Positions 1 to 8,154 are shown, counted from the stretch's first letter. The stretch is DNA of 64,000 bases from JAGXIT01 sp964387505 (GCA_964387505.1 CAYLWF010000025.1:1-64000), one strand, 5' to 3'. The notes: generated by a model from the letters alone, not told the origin. Numbers and translations: made by a program.

Positions 1-90
1 TGGCGGAGAGGGAGGGATTCGAACCCTCGATAGGTTTTACCCTACACACGATTTCGAGTCGTGCGCCTTCAACCACTCGGCCACCTCTCC
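1..90 (-). tRNA. tRNA-Ser(CGA)
   Basis: Read on the minus strand this folds as a class II tRNA with a long variable arm. The anticodon stem CACGA/TCGTG closes the loop CTCGAAA, giving anticodon CGA (codon UCG, serine). The T-loop GGTTCGAATCC is intact and the 3' CCA is encoded (TGG at 1-3 on the plus strand). It is one of three serine tRNAs in the first 7.5 kb; all three share the GGAGAG.../...CTCTCCGCCA acceptor. Confidence 0.95.
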
Positions 91-171
91 TTCAGATGTT
101 ATTGTAACAGATTGAGGGTAATATTTCAGACTAGGCACCACACAAAAAACATGCTACAATCACCCCTGTTA

Positions 172-197
172 GCGATTTGCGCGCAAACGCAAATCGC
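172..197. other. Perfect 10-bp hairpin upstream of tRNA-Arg
   Basis: GCGATTTGCG (172-181) and CGCAAATCGC (188-197) are exact inverted repeats around a 6-nt loop. A TACAAT hexamer lies just upstream at 155-160. A second, imperfect hairpin (GCAAAAGTGGTC...GACCAGTTTTGG, about 273-300) lies between it and tRNA-Arg. No T-run follows, so this is not a clear terminator. The 91-330 stretch has no convincing ORF; it may be the structured leader of the tRNA-Arg transcript or a small RNA. Confidence 0.4.
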
Positions 198-330
198 CCC
201 GGTTTTGCAATCCAAGGAGCGTCAGCGACTGAATGCGAAGCCGAGAGAAGGAGTCAACGCAAGGTGCAGCTCGGCAAAAGTGGTCTTGACCAGTTTTGGC
301 GTAGCGGAACCTAGAGTTAGACTCCGACGA

Positions 331-407
331 GCACCCGTAGCTCAGCTGGATAGAGCGTTGGCTTGCGGAGCCAAAGGTCGTACGTTCGAATCGTATCGGG
401 TGTACCA
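331..407 (+). tRNA. tRNA-Arg(GCG)
   Basis: Full cloverleaf of 77 nt including encoded CCA. Acceptor GCACCCG pairs with CGGGTGT, D-arm is GCTC/GAGC, anticodon stem is TTGGC/GCCAA, and T-arm is GTACG-TTCGAAT-CGTAT. The anticodon loop TTGCGGA gives GCG (codon CGC, and CGU by wobble). The body resembles the usual bacterial tRNA-Arg(ACG), but base 34 is G rather than the A normally deaminated to inosine. Confidence 0.93.
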
Positions 408-414
408 CGAAAGA

Positions 415-439
415 GCCGGACAATTTCGTCCGGTTTTTT
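415..439 (+). terminator. Rho-independent terminator after tRNA-Arg
   Basis: A GC-rich stem GCCGGAC/GTCCGGT with a 6-nt loop is followed directly by a run of T. It lies 8 nt past the tRNA CCA end, so it most likely ends the tRNA-Arg transcript. Confidence 0.85.
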
Positions 440-478
440 CGTAGCTTAAACCTACGACTAGCGAAGGGAGTGAATGTT

Positions 479-495
479 GGTCGTATGTTCGAGTC
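479..495 (+). other. tRNA T-arm-like remnant
   Basis: GGTCGTATGTTCGAGTC matches the variable/T-arm part of the upstream tRNA-Arg (GGTCGTACGTTCGAATC, 376-392) at 15 of 17 positions, but no cloverleaf surrounds it. Partial copies of a tRNA 3' half are commonly left at integration sites, and an accessory-looking gene (608-1234) follows. Nothing else is recognised in 440-607. Confidence 0.4.
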
Positions 496-607
496 TCAGC
501 CCTCAACGAACCCACTTTATTGGAGGTACAATTTGCTCTTATGCTGCCGTATCTTCCGTAGATCGAGAGTCTTTGGTCTTAGTTGCTGTGGGTTCTACCA
601 TATACCA

Positions 608-1234
608 CTATTGCTTACCCTCTTCGTCTAAAGTAATACCCTGAGTTCTTACAAACTCTAAGATAGGTTCTTGCTTTGCCTTGTATGCGGTGAGCATGTT
701 AGTCGTTACGTTTGCCATATCTTTATCAATCTCATCCCAGTTAAGCACACCGTTCTTGTATTTATATGGCCCAACTGGGCTATGAGACATCCCGTTACGA
801 AGTTCTTGTAGCTCGGACAGACTAGGTTTAATCTGATCCCATAAAATTGAATCTAGTTTCTTTACTATACTCATCTTGGAACGCATGGTAAAAGCTTCAC
901 TTCCAACTAAGGCTTCGAGTTTTATCCATTGACTAATACTAAACGAATCCACTAGCAGGATTTTGAGTATTTGATTTAGGTAAAACTCTACGTAGGTGAA
1001 GTATTCGAGGAAATCTGTTGGGCATTCGATGTTTGACCGGTCTCCTGACATATGGGCTATTCTTGCAGATGAGCCATCAAAACTTTGAATTGTAATAGCC
1101 TCAGCGCATCGGCCATCCCTCCTATAAACATGTGGCGTAAGTGGCTCGTAAACAACCAGAAATGAATAGTAGTTGGAGTCATTAAATTTATAGCTGGCAG
1201 TCGTTGTTCTAAGACTGTGTGCAAGGTCTCCCAT
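608..1234 (-). CDS. HEPN-like domain protein, hypothetical
   Basis: 208 aa, soluble, with no signal peptide or membrane segment. The C-terminal half is helical and carries E-L-R-N-G-M-S-H (R146 to H151), which fits the R-x4-H signature of HEPN nuclease domains; the rest is not recognised. HEPN proteins often act as RNases in toxin-antitoxin, abortive-infection or CRISPR-linked defence, but no antitoxin or MNT partner is visible beside it. The gene stands alone, is noticeably AT-richer than its neighbours and follows a tRNA-remnant site, so horizontal acquisition is likely. A TAGAAT hexamer (1242-1247) sits 7 nt before the ATG with no Shine-Dalgarno. The family call rests on one short motif. 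Confidence 0.6.
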   Translation of the reverse strand: MGDLAHSLRTTTASYKFNDSNYYSFLVVYEPLTPHVYRRDGRCAEAITIQSFDGSSARIAHMSGDRSNIECPTDFLEYFTYVEFYLNQILKILLVDSFSISQWIKLEALVGSEAFTMRSKMSIVKKLDSILWDQIKPSLSELQELRNGMSHSPVGPYKYKNGVLNWDEIDKDMANVTTNMLTAYKAKQEPILEFVRTQGITLDEEGKQ

Positions 1235-1497
1235 AGGCTACATTCTAGCAGCTTGAATATTTATTAGTAGTTCTATGAATCGGTAGGCATAAATTCTAGA
1301 GTGAGGCTAGTCAACCCCCTATATCCATACTCTATGTACGGGCCTAGTTCCTCCGATCATCTGTCTTTTTGTTTAGCTTGCGTGTAAACATTGGGGTCAA
1401 TGGCGTACTGCTGAAATAAAAGCCTCGCAAGAAATTTTTCGTCTCTTTAAGCTCGTTTCGACGCACAAAATGGACAACGCATATAGATATAGCAGCG
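1235..1497. other. Intergenic region without a recognised gene
   Basis: About 260 bp between the HEPN-like gene and the 3' end of the PIG-L gene. I checked both strands for tRNA, tmRNA and terminator signals and found none convincing. The minus-strand frame across 1344-1703 is mostly antisense/alternate-frame sequence of the PIG-L gene. Confidence 0.5.
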
Positions 1498-4185
1498 CTA
1501 CTGAAATGCGGCGTAGTATTGGTCGATCGTATATTGACGAGTAAGATAAATACCATAAACTGTATTCTCATAACACGATTCGCGGTCCTGGCAGACGCCG
1601 TCGTCGTGTTTAGCATAGCGCAAGAAAGCAGCCTCCTTTCGGGCCAAGTCACCCTCATGCACATTTTCTGGAGCTCCGTGAATAGGATATCCAGCGTACT
1701 CAACGACGCGCGCTTGCTCCGTCCATTCCGGGGTGTAGTTACTCAGCGCTTCGCGTACAATTTCACCAGTGGCATTGTGGTCGCTATGGTCGACATATTG
1801 CGCTGGGACATGCGGCGCCAAAAAACGAACTTCAGTCGGCTCAAAGAAATCGAATAACTGCCGGAGATTTGATTCAACGTCAGCGAGCGTATATACCGAC
1901 TGCCCATCAACGCTCTTGATACTATGAATCAAACCACCGTGCAGCCGCTGCATGCTCGCGTACTGTGTTGCTGCATAGCCTTGGCCGCGCTGATTACCGT
2001 CGGGTAGGTTAAGAAAAAGCAGCGCCACACGATCATCACCGCGTGGACTCGAGATAGTTGCATGCTGTCCACCGGCTAACTGCACTGATTGCGATTGCCA
2101 GCTGCGATGACTCCCCGCCATGTCACTATATGCCGCCTCAACCCCCAACTGCCGCCCGAGCCAATAGTAAGCCGCACCACCGGCATCGGCTGCAGTTAGA
2201 TACACGGTACGTATACACGCCCCGGTGTCGATTGAACGAATCAAATCGGGATTCATAAACAGAAGGTCATCGTCCGGATGAGCGACAATTTGCATAATAG
2301 TCCCTTTTGTGCAATTGCTAAACGACATATCTGTAAGTCCGACGGACCCAAAACGCACCGTAGAAGACGCTTTTCTCGAACCCGCTTGATGCGCTCCACG
2401 ATCATAAAACAACAGTGCTTCCTTTGGTTTGTCTGGCGTACCTTCTATGACAACAGTCCCATTTGGGCGGCCAAACTGCTTCACGACCTCATCATACGTG
2501 CAGGCCGGAAAATCCGTTTGGCCCTTTTCAAGACTCAAGAGATATGCAAAGCTTTCCCTGTTCCGAGGCCGCCAAGCGTCGCTCATCAAAAGATCTCGCG
2601 GTTGTGCGCAAGACTGAAGCGGCCACACCGCCTGACGATTCCCAGAAGCCTCGCGCACCGGCAGAACGCGCCAATAGTCTCCAATAAGCCTGCTAACTGG
2701 TCGCTGTTTTAAGACCTGGACAATAGATCTTGTTTTGGCAACATACGCGGCTTGAGCATTTTGTACAGAACCATACTCAAGATAGCCTGTGTAGCACGCA
2801 GATATAAGCGCAACAACAGCTACCGCAAACCAGTCGCGCGCCCATCGAGGCTTCACCGTTACATCCCGGAAAGCAGCTGCGGCCACAACAACCGCAGTGA
2901 AGAACACAATGCTAAGATAACGCGCATCGCCAGCATAATAATGGTCTGTGATGACAAAGCTTACCCATGCGCTTAGCGATGAAAAAACCAATAGAAGGCT
3001 AAGCTGCCATGAAGTATCGAGCGGCTTCTTTTTGGTCTTCCGGTTGCGCTGCCGAAATAGCACGTACACTCTGGCAGCCATCACGCAGCTCGCAAGGATC
3101 ACGGCAAGATAGGCTATGCCCGTCACGCCCCGGAAACTCTCGACTGCCGCCTTTGGCCAATCCCTCAGTACTACGGCGCTTGACGCTGGATTAATACCAA
3201 GGTGTGTCATGACGTGCAATACACTATACGAAGTACCGATGAGTATTTGTTTCGGTGAAGCTATTTCGTAGGGACTGGTCGTATTTGCATGAGCAATAGT
3301 AGTAACACTGTTCAGTGCAGGTACCGCAGCCACAGACAGTATAACGCCTGCCGCAATAGACACAACGCCAATAAGAGCAGTCCGTCTTGCTTCTGGTCGA
3401 CGCATAAAGAATGCGTATACTCCCATAAGCCCGACACTGCCGACGGCGAGAGGCAAAAATAATCGATCGCTTAAGAAGAGTACGCCAAACAACGCAACCG
3501 GAAAAAGCAGCCGCCAAGAAAGAAGACGGGGCAAGCGTACCACTGTTACGAGAGCAAGAATGTATACGATATATTCAAGATTTCGTGTCGTCAGCATAGC
3601 CATATTCACCGGAAGCAGTGCTGTCGCCGATGGCTGAATCGGTATAAGCAACAGTACAACGGAAACAACTAGCATCAACATCCCCCACGACAGAGGACGT
3701 CTCATCATACGCCAGGTGAGCCATGCAAGGCCCAGCACTGTCATAAGCGCAACCGCTACCGTAGCAACGAGAAATGCGTTACGGCTATTTCCAAACACCG
3801 CGCTCAACACAAAAAAAGGCCACTTGAGGAAAAATGTATGGGCGCCAGGGAAGTGCGCAGCACGAAATGTCTGCCAATCTTCAAACATATACGAGTCAAC
3901 CAGTTGGTCGCTATTGAACAGGTTTGCTCGTGCCCCAAGTAATGACCAATATACTGTGGTCGCCAAAAGTACGACCACAGCGATAACCGCAAACCATACG
4001 TGTGAACGAAAATACTTACGCGCTGCTGTTTCAGGTTGTTTGGCGGTTTTTTTCGGACTGGTTACTTGTGGCTTTATACCTTTAATCAGTAATCCGGGCT
4101 TTACGGCTTTACGCTGACTAGACACTTTGTGGGGCGTCTTGCTTTTTCGGGCTTGTGCCTTTTTTGTGTTGGCTTGCCGTTTCAT
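1498..4185 (-). CDS. Membrane protein with C-terminal PIG-L (LmbE-like) deacetylase domain
   Basis: 895 aa. A basic N-terminus rich in Lys/Arg/Gln (about 1-50) precedes roughly ten to twelve hydrophobic helices (about 55-480), a soluble linker, and then a PIG-L/LmbE zinc deacetylase domain from about 625. That domain begins with IVAHPDDDLLF, the AHPDD metal motif of N-acetylglucosaminyl-PI/mycothiol deacetylases, and has a second metal motif DHSDHNATG near the end. Known family members remove N-acetyl groups from GlcNAc-linked substrates; joining the domain to a polytopic membrane half suggests action on a lipid-linked sugar. It is the last gene of an operon with GtrA (3-bp gap) and a GT2. 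Substrate is unknown. Confidence 0.82.
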   Translation of the reverse strand: MKRQANTKKAQARKSKTPHKVSSQRKAVKPGLLIKGIKPQVTSPKKTAKQPETAARKYFRSHVWFAVIAVVVLLATTVYWSLLGARANLFNSDQLVDSYMFEDWQTFRAAHFPGAHTFFLKWPFFVLSAVFGNSRNAFLVATVAVALMTVLGLAWLTWRMMRRPLSWGMLMLVVSVVLLLIPIQPSATALLPVNMAMLTTRNLEYIVYILALVTVVRLPRLLSWRLLFPVALFGVLFLSDRLFLPLAVGSVGLMGVYAFFMRRPEARRTALIGVVSIAAGVILSVAAVPALNSVTTIAHANTTSPYEIASPKQILIGTSYSVLHVMTHLGINPASSAVVLRDWPKAAVESFRGVTGIAYLAVILASCVMAARVYVLFRQRNRKTKKKPLDTSWQLSLLLVFSSLSAWVSFVITDHYYAGDARYLSIVFFTAVVVAAAAFRDVTVKPRWARDWFAVAVVALISACYTGYLEYGSVQNAQAAYVAKTRSIVQVLKQRPVSRLIGDYWRVLPVREASGNRQAVWPLQSCAQPRDLLMSDAWRPRNRESFAYLLSLEKGQTDFPACTYDEVVKQFGRPNGTVVIEGTPDKPKEALLFYDRGAHQAGSRKASSTVRFGSVGLTDMSFSNCTKGTIMQIVAHPDDDLLFMNPDLIRSIDTGACIRTVYLTAADAGGAAYYWLGRQLGVEAAYSDMAGSHRSWQSQSVQLAGGQHATISSPRGDDRVALLFLNLPDGNQRGQGYAATQYASMQRLHGGLIHSIKSVDGQSVYTLADVESNLRQLFDFFEPTEVRFLAPHVPAQYVDHSDHNATGEIVREALSNYTPEWTEQARVVEYAGYPIHGAPENVHEGDLARKEAAFLRYAKHDDGVCQDRESCYENTVYGIYLTRQYTIDQYYAAFQ

Positions 4186-4188
4186 ACA

Positions 4189-4614
4189 CTAATCGATAAG
4201 AATGGTATCTTCTTTCGCTCCTGGCTTAAAAATACGAGTTTTATACAAGTAGAAATTCCAGATTGTCGTCGTAGCAAGTGCAAGTGTTCTCGTCGCAACA
4301 GCGGGCAAAACATCTTGCAGCAGCCTCGTGACAAGGATAGTGAAGCCGAGATTCCAGAATACCAGAAGCGTCACGGCGACAACCTGAGGGATAACTATTT
4401 TGTGATGCATGCGCTTATCGCCAAAAGTAAACAGTTTTTGGAGCAAAAATGAAACAGCTAAACCTACCAGAAAAGATATTGCAACGGCTTCGACAGCAGT
4501 TGCGCCGAAAGACTGCGCCACAACTATGACAACAAGCTCCAAAACATACACTGACCCACCAACCATAAGGTACCGCATGCCAGGCTTTTTGAGGAGTTCT
4601 TTTAGTTTGTTCAT
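4189..4614 (-). CDS. GtrA-like membrane protein
   Basis: 141 aa with four hydrophobic helices; the sequence begins near residue 12 with GMRYLMVGGSVYVLELVVI and has the typical F-x-F-G/K pattern around KLFTFGDKR. GtrA-family proteins are thought to help flip polyprenyl-phosphate-linked sugars across the membrane. Its ATG overlaps the stop of the upstream GT2 (ATGA), matching the classic GtrB-GtrA pairing, so the two probably form one glycan-modification unit together with the PIG-L protein downstream. Confidence 0.82.
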   Translation of the reverse strand: MNKLKELLKKPGMRYLMVGGSVYVLELVVIVVAQSFGATAVEAVAISFLVGLAVSFLLQKLFTFGDKRMHHKIVIPQVVAVTLLVFWNLGFTILVTRLLQDVLPAVATRTLALATTTIWNFYLYKTRIFKPGAKEDTILID

Positions 4615-5555
4615 AAGCGTGAGCCTTTCTGGTCAACGACATATAGCGGCCGAGATTGTGTTTCGGCATGAATATGCGAGAGATACAAACCTATAATGCC
4701 CTGTGAAATAAGCAGCAGCCCTATGAGAAACAGTATGAGAACAAGTCCGTATGCGCTGGCTGTAGCGTCAAGCCCGAGCGGATCATGGAGAAAGAAGTTA
4801 GCCCCCATGCCTACCCCAATTAGTACCGCGCTCAACATAATAAAGCCGCCGCAATACGCCGCGATATATAACGGAGAACTGCTGTGCGAGATAGCACTGT
4901 CCACCGCTAGTTTCGCGAGCTTCTGAAAACCATACGGAGACACGCCGCTCAACCTCGGCACTTCATCATACGCAACAACCGCCCGCTCGTATCCAAACCA
5001 ATCAATAAGGCTGCGTGTCATCCGATTGTGCTCGGTTAGGTGGTTAAACTCATTACACACCGAGCGATCGATGAGTCGAAAGTCACTCGAGTCAGCTTCT
5101 ATGTGCATACCGGTCACGCGGTTATAGAAGCCGTAGAACATCTTTGAGCCGAGGCGCTTCGCCAAACTGCCTTGACGTTTCGAGCGACGACCTACCACAA
5201 CTTTTGCCCCGCGCTGCCAAGCTTCGAGAAAACGGGGAATGACGGCAACCGGATGCTGGCCGTCACCGTCAAGCATAAGTACTGCCTCACCTTTGGCCTC
5301 CCGCAAGCCAGCGGTCAAGGCTATTTCCTTGCCAAAATTACGCGTGAGCCGTAATAACCGCACTTCCAAGCCATCTGCCAACTTCTGCAGCTGTGTAATC
5401 GTGCCGTCTGTACTACCGTCCTCAACATACAACACTTCAAACGTGACACCTGTCGTTTCGAGGGCAGCCAACAACGCCCGGTGAAATGTTTCTATGCCAG
5501 CCGCTTCGTTATATACAGGCACTACCACTGTCAAAAGTGGTTCGGTTTTTTTCAT
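4611..5555 (-). CDS. GT2 polyprenyl-phosphate glycosyltransferase (GtrB/DPM1-like)
   Basis: 314 aa. The N-terminal GT-A domain has VVVPVYNEA, a YVEDGSTDGT loop and the metal-binding LDGDGQHP (DxD-type); GYRxxKRQGS-like basic stretches follow. The C-terminus (about 235-300) has two transmembrane helices, as in GtrB/ArnC enzymes that load a sugar onto undecaprenyl phosphate at the inner face of the membrane. First gene of the GT2-GtrA-PIG-L operon. A TATACT box lies at 5565-5570, 9 nt before the ATG, and no Shine-Dalgarno is visible. Confidence 0.88.
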   Translation of the reverse strand: MKKTEPLLTVVVPVYNEAAGIETFHRALLAALETTGVTFEVLYVEDGSTDGTITQLQKLADGLEVRLLRLTRNFGKEIALTAGLREAKGEAVLMLDGDGQHPVAVIPRFLEAWQRGAKVVVGRRSKRQGSLAKRLGSKMFYGFYNRVTGMHIEADSSDFRLIDRSVCNEFNHLTEHNRMTRSLIDWFGYERAVVAYDEVPRLSGVSPYGFQKLAKLAVDSAISHSSSPLYIAAYCGGFIMLSAVLIGVGMGANFFLHDPLGLDATASAYGLVLILFLIGLLLISQGIIGLYLSHIHAETQSRPLYVVDQKGSRL

Positions 5556-5608
5556 ATTATTCTCAGTATACCAACCTAAGAAAATTTAGAAAGTATTGTA
5601 GTGTTCTC

Positions 5609-6118
5609 TCAAACTTCTTTGCGGCGAAGACGGACGTGGTACCATACGGTGCCGCCGGCGACAGCAGCAAGAACAGGTACAAACACGCTAGCAGGACCAG
5701 TGTTTGCGAGCTGAGTGCTCGGCGTGGTCGTAGAGGCAGAGCTCGTTTGCGGGGGTGTTGACGATGAGGATGTTTGCGCAGTCGTAGTCGTGGCTGTACT
5801 TGGCGTACTTTGGCTGGTCGTTGTTGGGCTAGTATTTGCAGCCGTAGACGCGCTACTGCTAGTCGTTGCTGAGCTTGTTGCTTGGGCGCTACTGTCTTTA
5901 GCCGGGTCAGAAGATCTTGTAAGCTCCTCGAGGGATGATTTGCCAGATTGATATGCACTAGAGCTCTTCTGTTTTGCGGTAGAGACAGTCGTATCAACTT
6001 TTGGGTTCCGCCAGAATAATAGCCATAGGACAAACCACACGAGTGCTGCCAAGACCAGCACCGAAACTATAAACCAAATGATTCGTCCGACAATAGATAC
6101 TCTGTTTTGCTCGTACAT
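5609..6118 (-). CDS. Ser/Thr-rich surface protein with LANTG sorting-like tail
   Basis: 169 aa. An N-terminal transmembrane helix (about 12-35) is followed by an almost pure Ser/Thr/Ala/Pro linker (about 45-135). The C-terminus has the three-part layout of a sortase signal: LANTGP (137-142), a hydrophobic helix (143-160) and a basic tail RLRRKE. The pentapeptide deviates from LPXTG. With hydrophobic helices at both ends it could also span the envelope without being processed. No sortase gene is in the window. A possible Shine-Dalgarno AGGGAG precedes the ATG by about 9 nt. Confidence 0.65.
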   Translation of the reverse strand: MYEQNRVSIVGRIIWFIVSVLVLAALVWFVLWLLFWRNPKVDTTVSTAKQKSSSAYQSGKSSLEELTRSSDPAKDSSAQATSSATTSSSASTAANTSPTTTSQSTPSTATTTTAQTSSSSTPPQTSSASTTTPSTQLANTGPASVFVPVLAAVAGGTVWYHVRLRRKEV

Positions 6119-6246
6119 TTTCCATGCTCCCTAGCTTATCTACTATGACGATAGCAGATAAATTGCAAAAAAGCAATATACATGAGAAAAATATTTGCCG
6201 CTTACGGTTTTAGGGAAGGGTCCAAATGAAATTGAATTGAACTGGA

Positions 6247-6942
6247 TTAAAATCGAATTCGATTGAGCAGTGAATCGATTACGTCTGGCTTATGGGTCTG
6301 CATAGGCAAGAGTCGTGCAAGATACTCAGTTAGCTCGACTGTGTGCTCAGCTGGCGCGTAAAGTACAACAGGAGGCATAAACCGCTTCAAAGGCCATAGT
6401 GTTATTCCTGTTACTGGTTGCTGTTCATCGCTCGAGAACGCTCGGAAGTCTTGCAGGGCATAGACTCGTTGATTAACCTGGAGATGCCCGTCGTAAAGTG
6501 CATATTGTTGGTTCTTCGGAGTGCGGCTTGCTACAAATATGAGCGCAAAGACCGCGACCACTACAACGACGGTCGACACGACATCTCTTGTAATCAGAAA
6601 AGCAAACCCACCAAGCAAAATCGCGCCGAGGGTATATGCACCGTACCACGTCGCACCCTTAGGGGGGTGTACCATTTCGGGTGCCACCCAGGCTAAATCG
6701 GACTCGTATTCTTGGTCCTGTGTCATGACGCTGCTGTCTGCTGCCACAGAAGAGTCGTAGGGCTCCGTAACAGGTTCATTTTGGGGTGTTTGCTGTTGCG
6801 TTACTTGGGATTGGGGCAAAGCGGCAGGCGGCAGGGGAGCCTGCTGGGACAATGGGGGCGACGTTGTTTGTGCGAAGGCCGGTTGTTCTAGGGGGGTAGC
6901 CTCGGAAGGTGAAATAACTCGACCAGGCTGAGATTCTTCCAT
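6247..6942 (-). CDS. Two-helix membrane protein with PH-like C-terminal domain, hypothetical
   Basis: 231 aa from the chosen start. The N-terminus is Pro/Gln/Glu-rich and disordered (about 1-100), two transmembrane helices lie around 120-165, and a compact beta-rich C-terminal domain of about 80 aa follows, resembling the PH-like domain of small bacterial membrane proteins. An upstream start at 7041 would add 33 poorly ordered residues; I prefer 6942 because the acidic M-E-E-S-Q start is typical and a TACAAT box (6950-6955) lies 7 nt upstream. Function unknown. Confidence 0.7.
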   Translation of the reverse strand: MEESQPGRVISPSEATPLEQPAFAQTTSPPLSQQAPLPPAALPQSQVTQQQTPQNEPVTEPYDSSVAADSSVMTQDQEYESDLAWVAPEMVHPPKGATWYGAYTLGAILLGGFAFLITRDVVSTVVVVVAVFALIFVASRTPKNQQYALYDGHLQVNQRVYALQDFRAFSSDEQQPVTGITLWPLKRFMPPVVLYAPAEHTVELTEYLARLLPMQTHKPDVIDSLLNRIRF

Positions 6943-7080
6943 AAGCGCTATTGTACTACACATTACACATAAAGCGACAGCCGCCTTGTTACCTCCGATA
7001 ACAGCTATAGTTTGCAGAAAGACACAAAGACTCTTTAACAATTCATCTTGTTATGAATATGCGGCATTCGGCATTCCCGC

Positions 7081-7118
7081 CATAGAAAACACCCGCCTCA
7101 CAACGGGTGTTTTCTATG
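7081..7118. terminator. Long perfect hairpin at the 3' end of tRNA-Ser(GCT)
   Basis: A 15-bp perfect inverted repeat (CATAGAAAACACCCG at 7081-7095, complement at 7104-7118) has an 8-nt loop. On the minus strand it begins at the tRNA CCA end and its distal arm contains TTTTC, so it probably ends tRNA-Ser(GCT) transcription. Confidence 0.65.
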
Positions 7119-7209
7119 GCGGAGAGAGAGGGATTCGAACCCTCGCGGGGACTCGCGCCCCCCTAACGATTTAGCAAACCGTCCCCTTCAGCCACTTGGG
7201 TACCTCTCC
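7117..7209 (-). tRNA. tRNA-Ser(GCT)
   Basis: Class II tRNA with long variable arm. Anticodon stem ACGGT/ATCGT closes loop TTGCTAA, giving anticodon GCT (codons AGC/AGU). GGTTCGAATCC T-loop and encoded CCA are present. Confidence 0.95.
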
Positions 7210-7336
7210 TTGGCTGCATGAGAAAACCTTTGTTTTTCTCATCGCGCAGACAAAATGGGACACATTCTGTCCAGCTGATTTTCCTTTACCCGGAATGCTT
7301 CATACATTTTACCAGAATAACGCGGACTTGCGAATG

Positions 7337-7426
7337 TGGCGGAGAGAGTGGGATTCGAACCCACGGTACCCTTGCGGGCACGACGGTTTTCAAGACCGTT
7401 ACCTTCAACCACTCGGTCATCTCTCC
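7337..7426 (-). tRNA. tRNA-Ser(TGA)
   Basis: Class II tRNA with acceptor GGAGAGA/TCTCTCC, anticodon stem ACGGT/ACCGT and loop CTTGAAA, giving anticodon TGA (UCA and other UCN codons). Encoded CCA. It lies just upstream of tRNA-Ser(GCT) in the same direction. Confidence 0.95.
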
Positions 7427-7473
7427 CGGACGAAAAGAACAGAGGTGATTATAGCATCCTCGGCAAAAACATG

Positions 7474-8148
7474 CTAGCCCGCCTGGCAGTATACAACTGC
7501 GTCAACCTGTTTCGCGCCAGCCTTTTTGAGCATACGTGCGGCCGTCTCTATGGTCGCGCCCGTTGTGATGACGTCGTCCACAAGCACACAGCGCTTGCCG
7601 CGTATTTCTGCCGCATGAATAACTCGAAAGGCGCCCTGCAGGTGTTCGAGACGCTCTTTGCGTCCAGCGCCAACTTGATGAGCCTGCCCAAGCCGCACAA
7701 GAGCCTCGACGGTACGACTACGACTATTCGTTGCTATTTCTTGTGCGAGTACAACTGCCTGATCGTAGCCTCGTTGACGTACCCGACTCGTTGCGGTGGG
7801 TACCGGCACAAAAAGCATCTCGTCATCAGTGCCTTCGAACAGGGAAGTCATGTCTGTTGCAATGTCACGCAGACCACTCCGTGCTCGTTCGTATTTCGCG
7901 CTATGCAGTAGTTCTTTTGGTAACCCCTCATAATGACGCGCGACCCACACGGAGCGAAGCGGCGTATGTCGAGAGCATCGACCACAGACAGCAAAGTCTC
8001 TTGTAGTCGCACGACAACGATAGCACCGTGATGGTACGACCGGAGTAGCGTCTACACAGCTTTGACACAATAGGCGATTCGTTTCTACCCCACACCCAAG
8101 ACAAGAGAAAGGCGCAAAGAGACTGATAAGGTTTTCAAGCAGAAGCAT
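7474..8148 (-). CDS. comF: ComF family phosphoribosyltransferase-like protein
   Basis: 224 aa. The N-terminal zinc-finger part has CLGCGVE, LLCQSC, CYRCRA and CGRC Cys pairs. The C-terminal PRTase fold has VPVPT, the RGYDQ motif and the PRPP-loop-like VLVDDVITTGAT. ComF proteins are needed for DNA uptake in naturally competent bacteria, in line with Patescibacteria acquiring DNA or nucleotides from outside. The start at 8148 is preferred over the upstream frame start because a TATAAT (8155-8160) lies 6 nt before the ATG, which suggests a leaderless mRNA. The gene is divergent from hsp20. Confidence 0.9.
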   Translation of the reverse strand: MLLLENLISLFAPFSCLGCGVETNRLLCQSCVDATPVVPSRCYRCRATTRDFAVCGRCSRHTPLRSVWVARHYEGLPKELLHSAKYERARSGLRDIATDMTSLFEGTDDEMLFVPVPTATSRVRQRGYDQAVVLAQEIATNSRSRTVEALVRLGQAHQVGAGRKERLEHLQGAFRVIHAAEIRGKRCVLVDDVITTGATIETAARMLKKAGAKQVDAVVYCQAG

Positions 8149-8154
8149 GTTGTG

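Noticed and set aside
61..444. Long frames across both strands of the tRNA-Arg region
   Set aside because: They run through the tRNA and its terminator and have no ribosome binding site or protein-like composition.
1235..1497. Possible tmRNA or other stable RNA
   Set aside because: No tRNA-like ends, tag reading frame or G-T-T-C-G T-loop could be found on either strand.
1344..1703. 119-aa minus-strand frame overlapping the PIG-L 3' end
   Set aside because: Mostly alternate-frame sequence of the PIG-L gene with no signal of its own; composition is not protein-like.
5715..5951. Val-rich 78-aa plus-strand frame
   Set aside because: Antisense shadow of the Ser/Thr-rich linker of the LANTG protein.
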